64,000 nt of DNA from NCBI RefSeq assembly GCF_031834595.1, contig NZ_CP115541.1, positions 3,094,501-3,158,500 on the forward strand. The letters are read 5' to 3'. Every line of letters starts with the position of its first letter. The first letter of the stretch is position 1. A program made the translations under genes and the position numbers. Below the pieces are notes generated by a model. It had not been told where the DNA came from. It did no database searches and saw only the letters and a list, made by a program, of their open reading frames with translations. This DNA comes from Stenotrophomonas oahuensis (GTDB lineage Bacteria > Pseudomonadota > Gammaproteobacteria > Xanthomonadales > Xanthomonadaceae). Of this stretch, positions 7,951-21,681 are shown in pieces.

Positions 7951-8910
7951 TCAGGCGGTTTCGTAGGCACCATAGCTGCGCAGGCGCTCGTAGCGCTTCT
8001 GCAGCAAGTCCTCGGTGGACAGCTTCTCCAGAGCATCCAGCTCGTTGAGCAGCACGGCCTTCAGGCGTTTGCCCATCGCGGTCGGGTTGCGGTGTGCGCC
8101 GCCGGTGGGTTCACGCACCACCTTGTCGACCAGGCCCAGGCCCTTCAGGCGCGGCGCGGTCAGGCCCAGCTGCTCGGCCGCTTCCTTGGCCTTGCCCGCG
8201 TCCTTCCACAGAATCGAGGCGCAGCCTTCCGGGCTGATGGTCGAGTACACGCTGTACTCCAGCATGATGGTGCGGTCGCCCACGCCCAGCGCCAGTGCGC
8301 CGCCGGAGCCGCCTTCGCCGATCACGGTGCAGATCACCGGCACCTTCAACTCGGCCATTTCCATCAGGTTGCGTGCAATCGCTTCGGACTGGCCGCGCGA
8401 TTCGGCGTCGATGCCCGGCCAGGCACCGGCGGTGTCGATCAGGGTCAGCACCGGCAGGCCGAAGCGCTCGGCCATCTTCATCAGGCGCAGTGCCTTGCGG
8501 TAACCCTCCGGCTTGGGCATGCCGAAGTTGCGTTTGATCTTTTCCTTGGTGTCGCGGCCCTTCTGGTGGCCGATCAGCATCACCGGGCGGCCGCCAATGC
8601 GGGCCAGACCACCGACAATCGCCTTGTCGTCGGCGAAAGCGCGGTCGCCCGCCAGCTCCTGAAACTCGTCACAGAAGATGCGGATGTAGTCCTGGGTGTA
8701 CGGGCGCTGCGGATGGCGCGCCAGCTGCAGCACCTGCCACGAGGTCAGGTTGCGGAAGATCTGCGCGGTGCGCACCCGCAGCTTGTCCTGCAGGGCGTGT
8801 ACTTCGGCCTCGACATTGACCGCCGGGCCGGCGCTGGCGCTGCGCAGCTCCTGGATCTTGGCTTCCAGATCAGCGATGGGTTGCTCGAAGTCGAGATAGT
8901 TCGGATTCAT
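7951..8910 (-). CDS. accA: Acetyl-CoA carboxylase carboxyltransferase subunit alpha
   Basis: 319 residues, the normal AccA length. Together with AccD it transfers CO2 from biotin-BCCP to acetyl-CoA, making malonyl-CoA for fatty acid synthesis. The N-terminal helical region starts [19 protein letters not shown]. The crotonase-like core contains [35 protein letters not shown] and [15 protein letters not shown]. It follows dnaE by 76 bp on the same strand, the usual gammaproteobacterial arrangement, and ends at a strong terminator. Confidence 0.98.
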   Translation of the reverse strand: MNPNYLDFEQPIADLEAKIQELRSASAGPAVNVEAEVHALQDKLRVRTAQIFRNLTSWQVLQLARHPQRPYTQDYIRIFCDEFQELAGDRAFADDKAIVGGLARIGGRPVMLIGHQKGRDTKEKIKRNFGMPKPEGYRKALRLMKMAERFGLPVLTLIDTAGAWPGIDAESRGQSEAIARNLMEMAELKVPVICTVIGEGGSGGALALGVGDRTIMLEYSVYSTISPEGCASILWKDAGKAKEAAEQLGLTAPRLKGLGLVDKVVREPTGGAHRNPTAMGKRLKAVLLNELDALEKLSTEDLLQKRYERLRSYGAYETA

Positions 8911-8986
8911 CGGAAGCCGTCGTGAAGTAAAGAGGGAAAGTGTAGCCGAATGCGTCGAAATACCCCGTACGCAGTCGTCTGGTGGG

Positions 8987-12568
<3,582 letters not shown>

Positions 12569-12692
12569 GCCGGGCCAATGTAATGCGCGGTCAGGGTATC
12601 CGCGCGGGCGCACCCGGACAAGGTCTTGACAGTCAGGTTGCAGCCAGAAGCCAGAGCCAGAGCACAGCCGTGGGCTGCGGGTCTACGTGCTT

Positions 12693-13139
12693 GGGGCCAT
12701 CGGATGGGGGGTACGGGACACGCCGTGAACCCATCCATGGGGGCTCGTCAAAAACATCCATGTTTTTGACGGTCCCGTACCCCCCATCCGATGGCCCTTC
12801 GACACATGGCCGGCGGCCATGGGAAATGCCACGTCAACGGCGGTGCCGATTCGGGGTCATGCGTTACCGGATGTTGCCCGTTTCACGGCGATCGTCTGTC
12901 GACCGATCCCACCGGGGCAGCGCGGATGGGTTTTGAACTTCTTTGGCCACCGACCCTCTGTCTGGGGCGTGCCGGGGTGGGTTTGCGGGACCGTAGAAAA
13001 CATGGATGTTTTCTACGAGCCCCCATGGACGGGTTTACGGCGTGTCCCGCAAACCCACCCCGGTGCGCCCAAACTCTGAAACCGATGACCACAGGCTGTT
13101 CGCCTGAATCCAACAGCAGCCGGGCAAGCCCGGCTCTAC
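12693..13139. repeat. Composite repeat cluster 2 (hairpin A variant - unit C - hairpin A - SMAG)
   Basis: It fills most of the 590-bp gap between rnhB and dnaE. The first hairpin has perfectly complementary 26-bp arms (12694-12719 / 12772-12797) whose sequence (GGCCATCGGATGGGG...) differs from every other copy. Its inner palindrome is at 12747-12770. Unit C lies at 12858-12916. A second hairpin A lies in inverted orientation (arms 12964-12991 / 13044-13070, inner 12993-13016), then an inverted SMAG ending at 13139. No gene is seen in the gap. Confidence 0.85.
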
Positions 13140-13159
13140 GTATGCGGGCTGCGGAGGTT

Positions 13160-13816
13160 TTAGGCGAGCGCGGGCGACGGAGCCAGGCAGTCGCGGACCG
13201 GGGCGAAGCTGCGGCGGTGGGCAGGGCAGGGGCCGTGCTGGCGCAGGGCGGCCAGGTGGGCGGGGGTGCCGTAGCCTTTGTGCTGGTCGAAACCGTAATG
13301 GGGGTGCTGCTCATGCAGTTGCTGCATGTAGCGGTCACGGCTGACCTTGGCCAGGATCGAGGCGGCCATGATCGCGCGGTCCAGGGCGTCGCCGCCGACC
13401 AGCGCTTCGGCCGGGCAGGGCAGGCCCTTGGGGATCTTGTTGCCGTCGATGCGGGCGAACTGGGCCACGTGCGCCACGCCTTCCACTGCGCGGCGCATGC
13501 CCGCCATCGTGGCCTGGAAGATGTTCAGCGTATCGATCTCATCCACGTCCACCAGCACGATGTGGAAGGCCAACGCGCGCTGCTGGATCTTGTCGAACAG
13601 CGCGTCGCGGCGCAGCGCGGTCAGCTGCTTCGAATCATCCAGCCCGTTCAGGCGTGGGCGATCCGGGCAGAACACCACGGCGGCCACCGCCACCGGGCCC
13701 GCCAGCGGACCTCGACCGGCTTCGTCCACCCCCGCGATGTAACGCGGGGCCACGGTCGCCAACGCCGCGCTGTCGAACAGCGCCAACGATGCTTCGGCTG
13801 CGTGCCGACGGCTCAT
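13160..13816 (-). CDS. rnhB: Ribonuclease HII
   Basis: 218 residues. It cleaves the RNA strand of RNA-DNA hybrids and removes misincorporated ribonucleotides. The metal-binding motif is [32 protein letters not shown] and the downstream acidic residues are also conserved, as is the C-terminal [11 protein letters not shown]. The start overlaps the lpxB stop by 4 bp (ATGA). The lpxB-rnhB-dnaE order is the usual one. Confidence 0.97.
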   Translation of the reverse strand: MSRRHAAEASLALFDSAALATVAPRYIAGVDEAGRGPLAGPVAVAAVVFCPDRPRLNGLDDSKQLTALRRDALFDKIQQRALAFHIVLVDVDEIDTLNIFQATMAGMRRAVEGVAHVAQFARIDGNKIPKGLPCPAEALVGGDALDRAIMAASILAKVSRDRYMQQLHEQHPHYGFDQHKGYGTPAHLAALRQHGPCPAHRRSFAPVRDCLAPSPALA

Positions 13817-15000
13817 GCCGCTGCGCCACCCTGCGCCGGGCGGTTCAGCAACTCAGCCACCGCATCAGCTGCGCGTGCTGATGCGTCCTGGCGCAACTGG
13901 TGATGCAGCTTCTGGTAGGTCGGCTGGATGTCCAGGCCGCGTTGCGGGTGGTCGAACCATTGCAGGATCGCCGCTGCCAGTTGGTCCGGAACACAGTCGT
14001 GCTGGATCAGTTCCGGCGCAAGATCCTTGCCGGCCAGAATGTTCGGCAGCGCGAAGCGGTCCACCTTGATCAGGCCCAGCGCCTTCACGATCCGGTAAGT
14101 CAGCTCCGCCACGCGATAGCCCACTACCATCGGACGCTTCACCAGCATCGCCTCGAGCGTCGCGGTGCCGGAGGCCAGCACCACCACGTCTGCGGCGATC
14201 ATCGCGGTGCGCGCCTCACCATCCAGCACGTGCGAGTACGCCACCGGCAACGCCGAGCGCGACAGCTGTTCGGTGATCAGACGTCGGCAGGCCGGGTTGG
14301 CCGCCGGCACCACCACGTGCAGGCCGGGGATGCGTTCGGAAACCTGCCAGGCCGCCTCGAAGAACGCCTGGCCCAGCTTGCTGATCTCGCCCAGGCGGCT
14401 GCCTGGCAGCACCGCCAGCACCTTGGCATTGGATGGCAGGCCCAACGCCACACGCGCGGCCTCGCGGTCGCTGTGCAGCGGGATGTCGTCGGCCATCGGG
14501 TGGCCGACAAAGCGTGCATCGATGCCATGCTTGGCATAGATCGGCGGTTCCATCGGGAACAGGCACAGCACCATGTCCGCGCTGGCCCCGATCTTCTCCG
14601 CGCGTTTCTCGCGCCACGCCCACACCGACGGGCTCACGTAGTGCACGGTGCGGATGCCGCGTTCCTTCAACCAGCGCTCCACGCCCAGGTTGAAGTCCGG
14701 CGCGTCGATGCCGATGAACACGTCTGGCTGCCAGTCCAGCACACGAGTGCGGAACTCCTTGCGCAGCTTCAGCAGCCGCGGCAGGTGGCGCAGCACTTCG
14801 GTCAGGCCCATCACCGCCAGTTCGCTGGCATCGAACCAGGTCAGGCAGCCGGCGTTGCGCATGGCATCACCGCCGATGCCGGCAAACTCGGCATCGGGGA
14901 ATCGCTGTGCCAGTTCACGGATCAGCCCGGCACCGAGCAGGTCACCGGAGGCTTCACCGGCCACCAGCGCGATCCGCAGCGGCCTGCCCGTACCCGTCAT
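13813..15000 (-). CDS. lpxB: Lipid-A-disaccharide synthase
   Basis: A 395-residue glycosyltransferase that joins UDP-2,3-diacylglucosamine and lipid X to make the lipid A disaccharide. Family motifs seen are [16 protein letters not shown] at the N-terminus, [33 protein letters not shown] and LPGSRLGEI. It works at the inner face of the cytoplasmic membrane. It overlaps lpxA upstream and rnhB downstream by 4 bp each, so translation is coupled through this stretch. Confidence 0.98.
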   Translation of the reverse strand: MTGTGRPLRIALVAGEASGDLLGAGLIRELAQRFPDAEFAGIGGDAMRNAGCLTWFDASELAVMGLTEVLRHLPRLLKLRKEFRTRVLDWQPDVFIGIDAPDFNLGVERWLKERGIRTVHYVSPSVWAWREKRAEKIGASADMVLCLFPMEPPIYAKHGIDARFVGHPMADDIPLHSDREAARVALGLPSNAKVLAVLPGSRLGEISKLGQAFFEAAWQVSERIPGLHVVVPAANPACRRLITEQLSRSALPVAYSHVLDGEARTAMIAADVVVLASGTATLEAMLVKRPMVVGYRVAELTYRIVKALGLIKVDRFALPNILAGKDLAPELIQHDCVPDQLAAAILQWFDHPQRGLDIQPTYQKLHHQLRQDASARAADAVAELLNRPAQGGAAA

Positions 15001-15788
15001 CGCAGCAGCGGCCGTTCGGCCTGCTCGATGAAGTCCAGCAGGTCCTTGACGTCGCTGCTGGTCTTGGCCTGTTCGGCCAGCTGCACTTTCGCGTCAGCCA
15101 GCGGCAGGCCGGCCACGTACAGCGTGCGGTAGGCGCGCTTGATGCTGGCAATGCGCTCGGCATCGAAGCCACGGCGCTTGAGGCCTTCGCTGTTGATGCC
15201 GCGCGGACGGCCGAGCGAGTCGCTGCCGACCATGGTGAACGGCGGTACGTCGCCGTTGGTCAGCGCGCCCATGCCCAGGAAGGCGTGCGCGCCGATCCGG
15301 CAGAACTGGTGCGCGCCAGCGAAGCCGCTGATGATCACGTAGTCGCCCACGGTGACATGGCCGGCCAGGGTGGTGTTGTTGGAGAACACGCAGTTGTTGC
15401 CGACATGGCAGTCATGCGCCACATGCGTGTAGGCCAGCATCCAGTTGCCGTTGCCGATGGTGGTGATGCCGCCACCGCCGCCGGTACCGCGGTTGAGGGT
15501 GACGAACTCGCGGAACACGTTGTCGTCGCCGATCACCAGTTCGGTACGCTCGCCGGCGTATTTCTTGTCCTGCGGCTCGCCACCGACGGCAACATGGCCG
15601 ATGAAGCGGTTGTTGCGGCCGATCCGGGTCGGGCCGTGGATCGAGCAGTGCGGTCCGATCTCGGTGCCTTCGCCAATGACGACGTCGGCACCGATCAGGC
15701 AGAACGCACCGACGCGCACATCCGCAGCCAAGCTCGCCGACGGGTCGATGACCGCGGTGGGGTGGATGAGAGGAGCGTTGTCGGTCAT
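14997..15788 (-). CDS. lpxA: UDP-N-acetylglucosamine acyltransferase
   Basis: 263 residues. It performs the first step of lipid A synthesis, 3-O-acylation of UDP-GlcNAc from acyl-ACP. The body is a left-handed parallel beta-helix of hexapeptide repeats, with the catalytic His region [17 protein letters not shown]. The C-terminal helical part ends [12 protein letters not shown]. It lies 19 bp downstream of fabZ, whose product competes for the same hydroxyacyl-ACP pool. Confidence 0.98.
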   Translation of the reverse strand: MTDNAPLIHPTAVIDPSASLAADVRVGAFCLIGADVVIGEGTEIGPHCSIHGPTRIGRNNRFIGHVAVGGEPQDKKYAGERTELVIGDDNVFREFVTLNRGTGGGGGITTIGNGNWMLAYTHVAHDCHVGNNCVFSNNTTLAGHVTVGDYVIISGFAGAHQFCRIGAHAFLGMGALTNGDVPPFTMVGSDSLGRPRGINSEGLKRRGFDAERIASIKRAYRTLYVAGLPLADAKVQLAEQAKTSSDVKDLLDFIEQAERPLLR

Positions 15789-15807
15789 TGCAGGTCTCCT
15801 GCCTGGA

Positions 15808-16263
15808 TCATTCTCGGGTGCCGGCGCACAGCACTTCGGCGCAGGCGACCACTTCGCCGTCGACCTTGGCCACGCAGTCGTACACCGCCATGTTGCGGAT
15901 CACGCGCTTGATTTCCACGTGCATTTCCAGCACATCGCCCGGCACCACCTGGCGGCTGAAGCGCGCCTTGTCGACCTTGACCATGTAGAACAGCTTGGAC
16001 TGTGCATCGCGGCCCAGGGTGAGCTGGGTCAGCACGCCACCGGCCTGGGCCATGGCTTCGATGATCAGCACGCCGGGCATGATCGGCTGGCTCGGGAAAT
16101 GACCCTGGAAGAACGGTTCATTGATGCTGACGTTCTTGGTGGCAACGATGGTGCGCTTCTCGTAGTCAATCGAGAGCACCTTGTCGACCAGCAGGAACGG
16201 GTAGCGATGCGGGATCAATGCCTGGATCTGGGTGATGTCCGGCAGCTTCTGTTCGTGGCTCAT
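15808..16263 (-). CDS. fabZ: 3-hydroxyacyl-ACP dehydratase
   Basis: A 151-residue hot-dog-fold enzyme that removes water from 3-hydroxyacyl-ACP in the fatty acid cycle. The active site is [19 protein letters not shown] (catalytic His and Glu). [14 protein letters not shown] is the standard N-terminus ([13 protein letters not shown] here). It overlaps the end of lpxD by 4 bp, so lipid A acylation and chain growth are co-expressed. Confidence 0.98.
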   Translation of the reverse strand: MSHEQKLPDITQIQALIPHRYPFLLVDKVLSIDYEKRTIVATKNVSINEPFFQGHFPSQPIMPGVLIIEAMAQAGGVLTQLTLGRDAQSKLFYMVKVDKARFSRQVVPGDVLEMHVEIKRVIRNMAVYDCVAKVDGEVVACAEVLCAGTRE

Positions 16264-17282
16264 TCCTTCTCCTTGCTCACAGACAGGATGCGACGGGCCA
16301 GGGCATCAAGCTGCTTGAAGCGCGCGGCGTTCTTGCGCCACGTGCGGTTGTCGGTCAGTGGGGTGCCGGAGGAATACTCGCCCGGCTCGGTAATGGAGTT
16401 GCGCACCACCGATTTGCCGGTGATGACGACCTTGTCGCAGATTTCGAGGTGGCCGACGACGCCGACCGCGCCGCCGAGCAGGCAGTAACGGCCGATCTTG
16501 GCGCTGCCGGCAATGCCGGTGCAGCCGGCGATGGCCGAGTGCGCGCCGATCTGGACGTTGTGCGCGATCTGGACCAGGTTGTCCAGGCGCACGTCGTTGT
16601 CGAGCACGGTGTCTTCCAGCGCACCGCGGTCGACGCAGGTGTTGGCTCCGATCTCGCAGTCGTCGCCAATGCGCACGCCACCGAGCTGGGGCACCTTGAT
16701 CCAGCTGCCAGCATCCATGGCCAGGCCGAAGCCGTCTGCACCGAGCACGGCACCGGGGTGTACGCGCACGCGCTTGCCGAGCTTGACCCGGGTGACCAGG
16801 GTGACCCGGGCGATCAGTTCGCAGCCGGTATCGAGGCTGCAGTCCTCACCGATGACGCTGCCGGGGCCGACGATGCAGTTCTCACCGACCACGCTGCGCG
16901 CACCGATGGTGACGAACGGACCGATATGGGCGCTGGCGGCGACCTGGGCGGCCGGGTCGATGATGGCACTGGGGTGGATGCCGGGTTCGCGCAGCGGCGC
17001 GATGTCGAACAGCGCGGCGATCTTGGCGAAGGTGGTGTAGGGGTCCTTGGCGATCAGCGCGGTACCGGGGGCGGCATCGGCGTCGTCGGCGCGCAGCACC
17101 ACGATGCCGGCCTGGCTGTCGGCCAGCTGGCTGCGGTAGCGCGGGTTGGCCAGGAAGGTCAGCTGGCCGGGTCCGGCATGGGCAAGCGTGGCCACGCCCT
17201 GAATGGCGGTGGCACCGTCGCCATGGACCTGCAGGCCAAACTGCTCGGCGAGTTGCTGGGCGGTATAGGTAGGAGTATTCAC
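16260..17282 (-). CDS. lpxD: UDP-3-O-acylglucosamine N-acyltransferase
   Basis: 340 residues. It adds the N-linked acyl chain in the third step of lipid A synthesis. An N-terminal uridine-binding domain (residues 1-100) is followed by hexapeptide repeats and the catalytic region NLVQIAHNVQIGAHSAIAGC. The start is GTG at 17282 and no strong Shine-Dalgarno is visible. Upstream, where many gammaproteobacteria have skp between bamA and lpxD, there is only repeat DNA and the bamA terminator. Confidence 0.97.
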   Translation of the reverse strand: MNTPTYTAQQLAEQFGLQVHGDGATAIQGVATLAHAGPGQLTFLANPRYRSQLADSQAGIVVLRADDADAAPGTALIAKDPYTTFAKIAALFDIAPLREPGIHPSAIIDPAAQVAASAHIGPFVTIGARSVVGENCIVGPGSVIGEDCSLDTGCELIARVTLVTRVKLGKRVRVHPGAVLGADGFGLAMDAGSWIKVPQLGGVRIGDDCEIGANTCVDRGALEDTVLDNDVRLDNLVQIAHNVQIGAHSAIAGCTGIAGSAKIGRYCLLGGAVGVVGHLEICDKVVITGKSVVRNSITEPGEYSSGTPLTDNRTWRKNAARFKQLDALARRILSVSKEKE

Positions 17283-17347
17283 GCCGGAAGTTTACCGTGT
17301 GCCGTGACTTCGGTCATGTTGGCCTCCCGGTCAATGCAACTTTCCCG

Positions 17348-17765
17348 CGAACAGCCCTCGGTTCAAGGGTTCGCTGGCTTGGCGGGTCGGGGCGGGCGTT
17401 CCGGGGGACGCTGCAAGTACGTCCCTGTAAGCTCGGTCGCCGCATCCATGCGGCTCACGCCCCCTCCAGCCCACCCCGACCCGCCCCGACAGGCGATCGG
17501 TGGCCACCGGAAATCAAAACCCGTGCACAGAGCCTGGTAGCGTCGGTCGACAGACGACGGCCCTGAAACGTTCAACACGCGGTGACGCATGACAATGAGC
17601 CAACGCACGCTTTTGCCGTTGCTCTCCGGTCCGCATTGCGACCATCCGTCAGGGGCGGGGGCCGGGTACCCTCCGTAGGGACACTCCACGGCATGGATGC
17701 CGTGGAGTAGCCTACATGGACGTACTTGCGGCGTGTCCCGGAGCGAGGGTGCCCGCCCCCGCCCC
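17348..17765. repeat. Composite repeat cluster 3 (hairpin B - unit C - hairpin D)
   Basis: It occupies the bamA-lpxD gap. Hairpin B is inverted (arms 17381-17397 / 17469-17485, inner palindrome 17439-17454). A degenerate inverted unit C lies at about 17541-17590. Hairpin D has GC-rich arms of a third sequence class (about 17652-17674 / 17740-17765) with a 24-nt inner palindrome, CTCCACGGCAT arms around GG, at 17684-17707. No gene is seen. Confidence 0.8.
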
Positions 17766-17799
17766 AGCACGTACGAATCGAAACGCCGGCCGTACGCGC

Positions 17800-17830
17800 A
17801 AAAACAAAAACGCCGGGACAAGCCCGGCGT
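17800..17830 (-). terminator. Intrinsic terminator after bamA
   Basis: On the minus strand: ACGCCGGGCTTGTCCCGGCGT stem-loop followed by TTTTGTTTTTG, 20 nt past the bamA stop. Confidence 0.85.
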
Positions 17831-17849
17831 CTCTGCTGTTTGCGGGGTG

Positions 17850-20216
17850 TTAGAACTGCCCGCCGAACGTGAACTGGAGACGCTCGATCTCGTCGCCATC
17901 TTCCTTCTTCAACGGGAAGGCATAGCTGATCGAGATCGGGCCGACCGGGGCGCGCCACAGCAGGGCGACACCGGTGGAGACGCGCAGTTCGTTGGCCTTG
18001 AAGTTGTCCACGCCGGTGTACACGTTACCGAAGTCGACGAAGGCCGAGACGCGCGCCGACGGGCTGTCGAACAGGCGCGGGAAGTAGGCTTCGACCGATC
18101 CCACGGTCTTCAGCGAACCACCCAGCGGCTGGCCGCGGCTGTAGGAAAGCGTCGGTTCCGAACGCGGGCCCAGGGTGTTGTCTTCGAAACCGCGCACCGA
18201 GTTGGTACCGCCGGCGTAGAAGTTCTCGTAGAACGGCAGGCCCGACGCGGTAACGGTGCGGGTGGTGCCGTCCGGATTGGTGATTACCCGGGTGGTGTCA
18301 TTGCCGTAGGAATCGCCGTAGCCCACTTCGGCGCGGGTGTTGATGACCAGCGACGGAATGATCGGCCAGTACTTGGAGATCTGGTAGTTGAGCTTGTAGT
18401 ACTCGACCGTCGAACCCGGCAGCGTGGTTTCCAGGCCAACACGCTGGTAGGTACCGCGGGTCGGCATGAAGTAGTCGTTGCGGGTGTCGCGCGCCCAGCC
18501 CAGCTCCGTGCGCCAGGAATGGAAGGTGCGCTGACCGATCGCATCGATGTAGTCGATGATCGACTGCGGGGTGGAGCCCGGGTACGTGGTGATCTGGTTG
18601 CTGTCGATGCCCACCATCAGCGAGACGGTGTCGTTCTCGGTGATCGGCACGCCGAACACCACCTGCGCGGCACCGTTGGTGCTGTTGTACTGCGCGGTGT
18701 TGAAGTCGGAGTAATCCAGTTCGCGCCACGACAGGTTGTAGCCCAGCGACACGCCGTCATCGGTGAAGTACGGGTTGGTGTAGCTGAAGCCGTAACGCTG
18801 CAGGTAGCTGCTGCGCGAGGCTTCCACCGACACGCGGTTACCGCCGCCGAGGAAGTTGTTCTGCGACAGCTGCACCGAGGTGGTCATGCCGTAGGACTGC
18901 GAATAGCCCAGGCCGAACACGAAGCTGCCCGACGTGGTTTCCTTCACGTTGTAGACCACGTCGACCTGGTCGTTGCTGCCGGTGACGGCAGGCGTTTCCA
19001 CGTCCACCGATTCGAAGTAGCCCAGGCGCTGCAGACGGATCTTCGAGCGGTCGATCGCGGCCTGCGAGTACCAGCTGTTCTCGAACTGGCGCATTTCACG
19101 ACGCAACACTTCGTCGGAGGTGCGGGTGTTGCCCTTGAAGATGATGCGACGCACGCCCACGCGCGGACCCGGCACGACCTGCATGTTGATCGCCACGGTC
19201 TGCTCGGCGCGGTTGCTGGTCGGAATCGGGTTCACCTTGGCGAACGCGTAACCGATGTTGGACAGCGAATTGGTGATGGTGTCCGAGCTGAACTCCAGCA
19301 GCGCACGCGAGAAGGTGTCGCCCGGCTTCTGGATGACCATGCGCTCCACGTCTTCCTGCGGAAGAATGGTGTCGCCGGTGACCTTGATCTCGGAAATCTT
19401 GTACTGCTCACCCTCGGTCACGCCGGCGGTGATGAACATGTCGCGCTTGTCGGGGCTGATCGACACCTGGGTGGAGTCGATGCTGAAGTCCACGTAGCCG
19501 CGGTCCAGGTACCAGGAGTTCAGCTTTTCCAGGTCGCCGGAGAGCTTTTCCTTGGAGTACTGGTCGTCACGGCGGTACCACGACGCCCAGTTGTGCTCCT
19601 TGGATTCCCAGGTTTCCAGGATGTCTTCGGAGGCGAACTTTTCCGTGCCGACCAGGTTCACGTGCTGGATCTTGGCGGCCTTGCCTTCCTTGATCGCAAT
19701 GGTGATGTCCACGCGGTTGCGGTCCAGCGGGCTCACGGTCGGGGTGATCTCGACGTTGTACTTGCCACGGTCGTTGTACTGGCGGCGCAGTTCCTGGGTC
19801 ACGCGGTCCAGGCTGAGGCGGTCGAAGGTGCCGCCTTCGCTCAGGCCGATGTCGCTCAGTCCCTTGAGCAGCTGGTCGCTCTTGATGTCCTTGTTGCCGG
19901 TGACGGTCAGCTTGTTGATCGCCGGGCGTTCCTTGACCGTGACTACCAGGATGTCGCCCTGGCGCTGCAGCTGCACGTCCTCGAAGAAGCCGGTCTTGTA
20001 CAGGGCACGGATCGATTCGCCGACCTTGCTGTCGGTCACGGTGTCGCCACGGTTCACCGGCAGGTAGGTGAACACGGTACCGGAGGTGATGCGCTGCAGA
20101 CCATCGACACGGATGTCGCTGACGGTGAAGGGCTCGGCTGCCTGGGCCAGGGCCGGCACGCCGAAACCGGCGGCAAGTGCAAGGGCAAGCAGGCGGCGGT
20201 TGGGGAGTCGCGTCAT
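17850..20216 (-). CDS. bamA: Outer membrane protein assembly factor BamA
   Basis: 788 residues. A signal peptide (MTRLPNRRLLALALAAGFGV...AQA) is followed by five POTRA domains (first: FTVSDIRVDGLQRITSGTVF). A 16-strand beta-barrel of the Omp85 family comes next, with GGTNSVRGFEDNTLGPR (the VRGF motif of loop 6) and a C-terminal strand ending in aromatic QFTFGGQF. It folds and inserts outer-membrane barrels. ATG 20216 is chosen for the signal peptide; a longer in-frame start exists at 20264. It follows rseP by 72 bp. Confidence 0.98.
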   Translation of the reverse strand: MTRLPNRRLLALALAAGFGVPALAQAAEPFTVSDIRVDGLQRITSGTVFTYLPVNRGDTVTDSKVGESIRALYKTGFFEDVQLQRQGDILVVTVKERPAINKLTVTGNKDIKSDQLLKGLSDIGLSEGGTFDRLSLDRVTQELRRQYNDRGKYNVEITPTVSPLDRNRVDITIAIKEGKAAKIQHVNLVGTEKFASEDILETWESKEHNWASWYRRDDQYSKEKLSGDLEKLNSWYLDRGYVDFSIDSTQVSISPDKRDMFITAGVTEGEQYKISEIKVTGDTILPQEDVERMVIQKPGDTFSRALLEFSSDTITNSLSNIGYAFAKVNPIPTSNRAEQTVAINMQVVPGPRVGVRRIIFKGNTRTSDEVLRREMRQFENSWYSQAAIDRSKIRLQRLGYFESVDVETPAVTGSNDQVDVVYNVKETTSGSFVFGLGYSQSYGMTTSVQLSQNNFLGGGNRVSVEASRSSYLQRYGFSYTNPYFTDDGVSLGYNLSWRELDYSDFNTAQYNSTNGAAQVVFGVPITENDTVSLMVGIDSNQITTYPGSTPQSIIDYIDAIGQRTFHSWRTELGWARDTRNDYFMPTRGTYQRVGLETTLPGSTVEYYKLNYQISKYWPIIPSLVINTRAEVGYGDSYGNDTTRVITNPDGTTRTVTASGLPFYENFYAGGTNSVRGFEDNTLGPRSEPTLSYSRGQPLGGSLKTVGSVEAYFPRLFDSPSARVSAFVDFGNVYTGVDNFKANELRVSTGVALLWRAPVGPISISYAFPLKKEDGDEIERLQFTFGGQF

Positions 20217-20288
20217 GTCACGTCCGGTTGGAGTCGAATGCAATGTTGCGGGATGCCGGCGCATAAGACGACGACAAAAGGAAAAAGT

Positions 20289-21647
20289 TCATCGCGAGGC
20301 CAGCCCGAGGATGTCGTTGTAGAACGCCAATCCCATCAGGCCGGCCAGCAATGCCAGGCCGATGTACTGACCTGCTGCCATGGCGCGCTCGCTCAGCGGG
20401 CTGCCCTTGACCAACTCAATAAGGTAATACAGCAGGTGCCCGCCGTCCAAGATCGGGATCGGCAGCAGGTTGATGATGCACAGGCTGAGCGACATCACCG
20501 CCAGGAACCACAGGAACCAGTCCAGCCCGCGCTGGGCCGAAACATTGGCCACGCGGGCGATGGTGACCGGCCCGGATACGTTCTGCAGCGAAGCCGCGCC
20601 GGTGATCATGCGGCGCATCATGCCCAGCGAATCGCTGGTGGCGCGGGCGGTTTCGCGCAAGGCGGCGGGCAGGGCGGCCAACGGACCGTACTGCAGCGTG
20701 GTGTCGTAGACCGGGGCGCTGCTCTGCGGGAAGCCCACGCCGATCTGCCAGGTCGGCTGGCCACGCGCGTCCTTGCCCTGTTGCGGGGTGATTTCCAGCG
20801 CCATCCGGTCCGCGCCGCGCTGGACCTCGATCATGCCGGGGCCGCCGCGCTCGCCCAGCGCCCGTACCTGGGCCGGCACCTGTTCGGCTGAATCAATGCG
20901 CACGCCGTCTACGGCCAGCAGCAGGTCGCCGGGCATCAGTACACCCTCGGCGGGGTGGCCGGGCTCAATGCGTTCCACCAGGGCCGGCTGCATGCGGAAC
21001 TGCCAGGTCAGCCCGGCCAGGGCCGGCACCCAGCGTTCATCGAAGCCGGCCGGCAGCTGCGACAGCGGCAGGGTCCGGGTGCGGACCTGCTGCTGCGCGT
21101 CCAGAACGGTCAGGGTGGCGTCGCGGCGGTCCATGGCGGCGGTGGTCAAGGCCATGCTGGCCTGGCCGGCGGTGACCACGTCACGGTCATCCACGCCGAG
21201 TACGCGGTCGCCGGTCTGCAGACCGGCGGTCAGTGCCATGCCGGTAGCGCGGCCAATGGTGGCCGAGTAGTCCTGCTTGCCGATGACGAACATTGCCCAC
21301 AGCAGCGCCACGCACAGCACCAGGTTGGCCAGCGGGCCGGCGGCCACGATCGCAATGCGCTGCCAGACGCTCTTGTGGTTGAAGGCCTGGCCGCGTTCGG
21401 CCGGGTGTACTTCGACCTCGCGCTCATCGAGCATCTTCACGTAGCCGCCCAGCGGAATGGCAGCAATGGCGAACTCGGTGCCGGCGCGGTTGCGGCGCAT
21501 CCACAGCGGCTTGCCGAAGCCGACCGAGAAGCGCAGCACCTTCACCCCGCAGCGGCGGGCCACCCAGTAATGACCAAACTCATGGAAGGTCACCAGCACA
21601 CCAAGGCTGACGATCATCCACCAGACAGAACCGATGAATTCACCCAT
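20289..21647 (-). CDS. rseP: Sigma-E regulator, site-2 intramembrane protease
   Basis: 452 residues. The zinc motif HEFGH sits in the first membrane helix (VTFHEFGHYWVARRCGVKV). PDZ domains fill the periplasmic middle, and the second metal-binding segment is PIPILDGGHLLYYLIE near the C-terminus. RseP cuts the anti-sigma factor RseA after DegS and so releases the envelope-stress sigma factor. The dxr-rseP-bamA order is the standard one. Confidence 0.97.
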   Translation of the reverse strand: MGEFIGSVWWMIVSLGVLVTFHEFGHYWVARRCGVKVLRFSVGFGKPLWMRRNRAGTEFAIAAIPLGGYVKMLDEREVEVHPAERGQAFNHKSVWQRIAIVAAGPLANLVLCVALLWAMFVIGKQDYSATIGRATGMALTAGLQTGDRVLGVDDRDVVTAGQASMALTTAAMDRRDATLTVLDAQQQVRTRTLPLSQLPAGFDERWVPALAGLTWQFRMQPALVERIEPGHPAEGVLMPGDLLLAVDGVRIDSAEQVPAQVRALGERGGPGMIEVQRGADRMALEITPQQGKDARGQPTWQIGVGFPQSSAPVYDTTLQYGPLAALPAALRETARATSDSLGMMRRMITGAASLQNVSGPVTIARVANVSAQRGLDWFLWFLAVMSLSLCIINLLPIPILDGGHLLYYLIELVKGSPLSERAMAAGQYIGLALLAGLMGLAFYNDILGLASR

Positions 21648-21681
21648 GTTGGACGTCGCGGTTAAGAGGCGGGAAGGGCAT

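Noticed and set aside
17697..20891. Open frame of 1064 codons on the plus strand opposite bamA and rseP
   Set aside because: GC-rich codon bias leaves long shadow frames. The product is His/Arg/Val-rich nonsense with no domain, while the minus strand encodes complete BamA and RseP.
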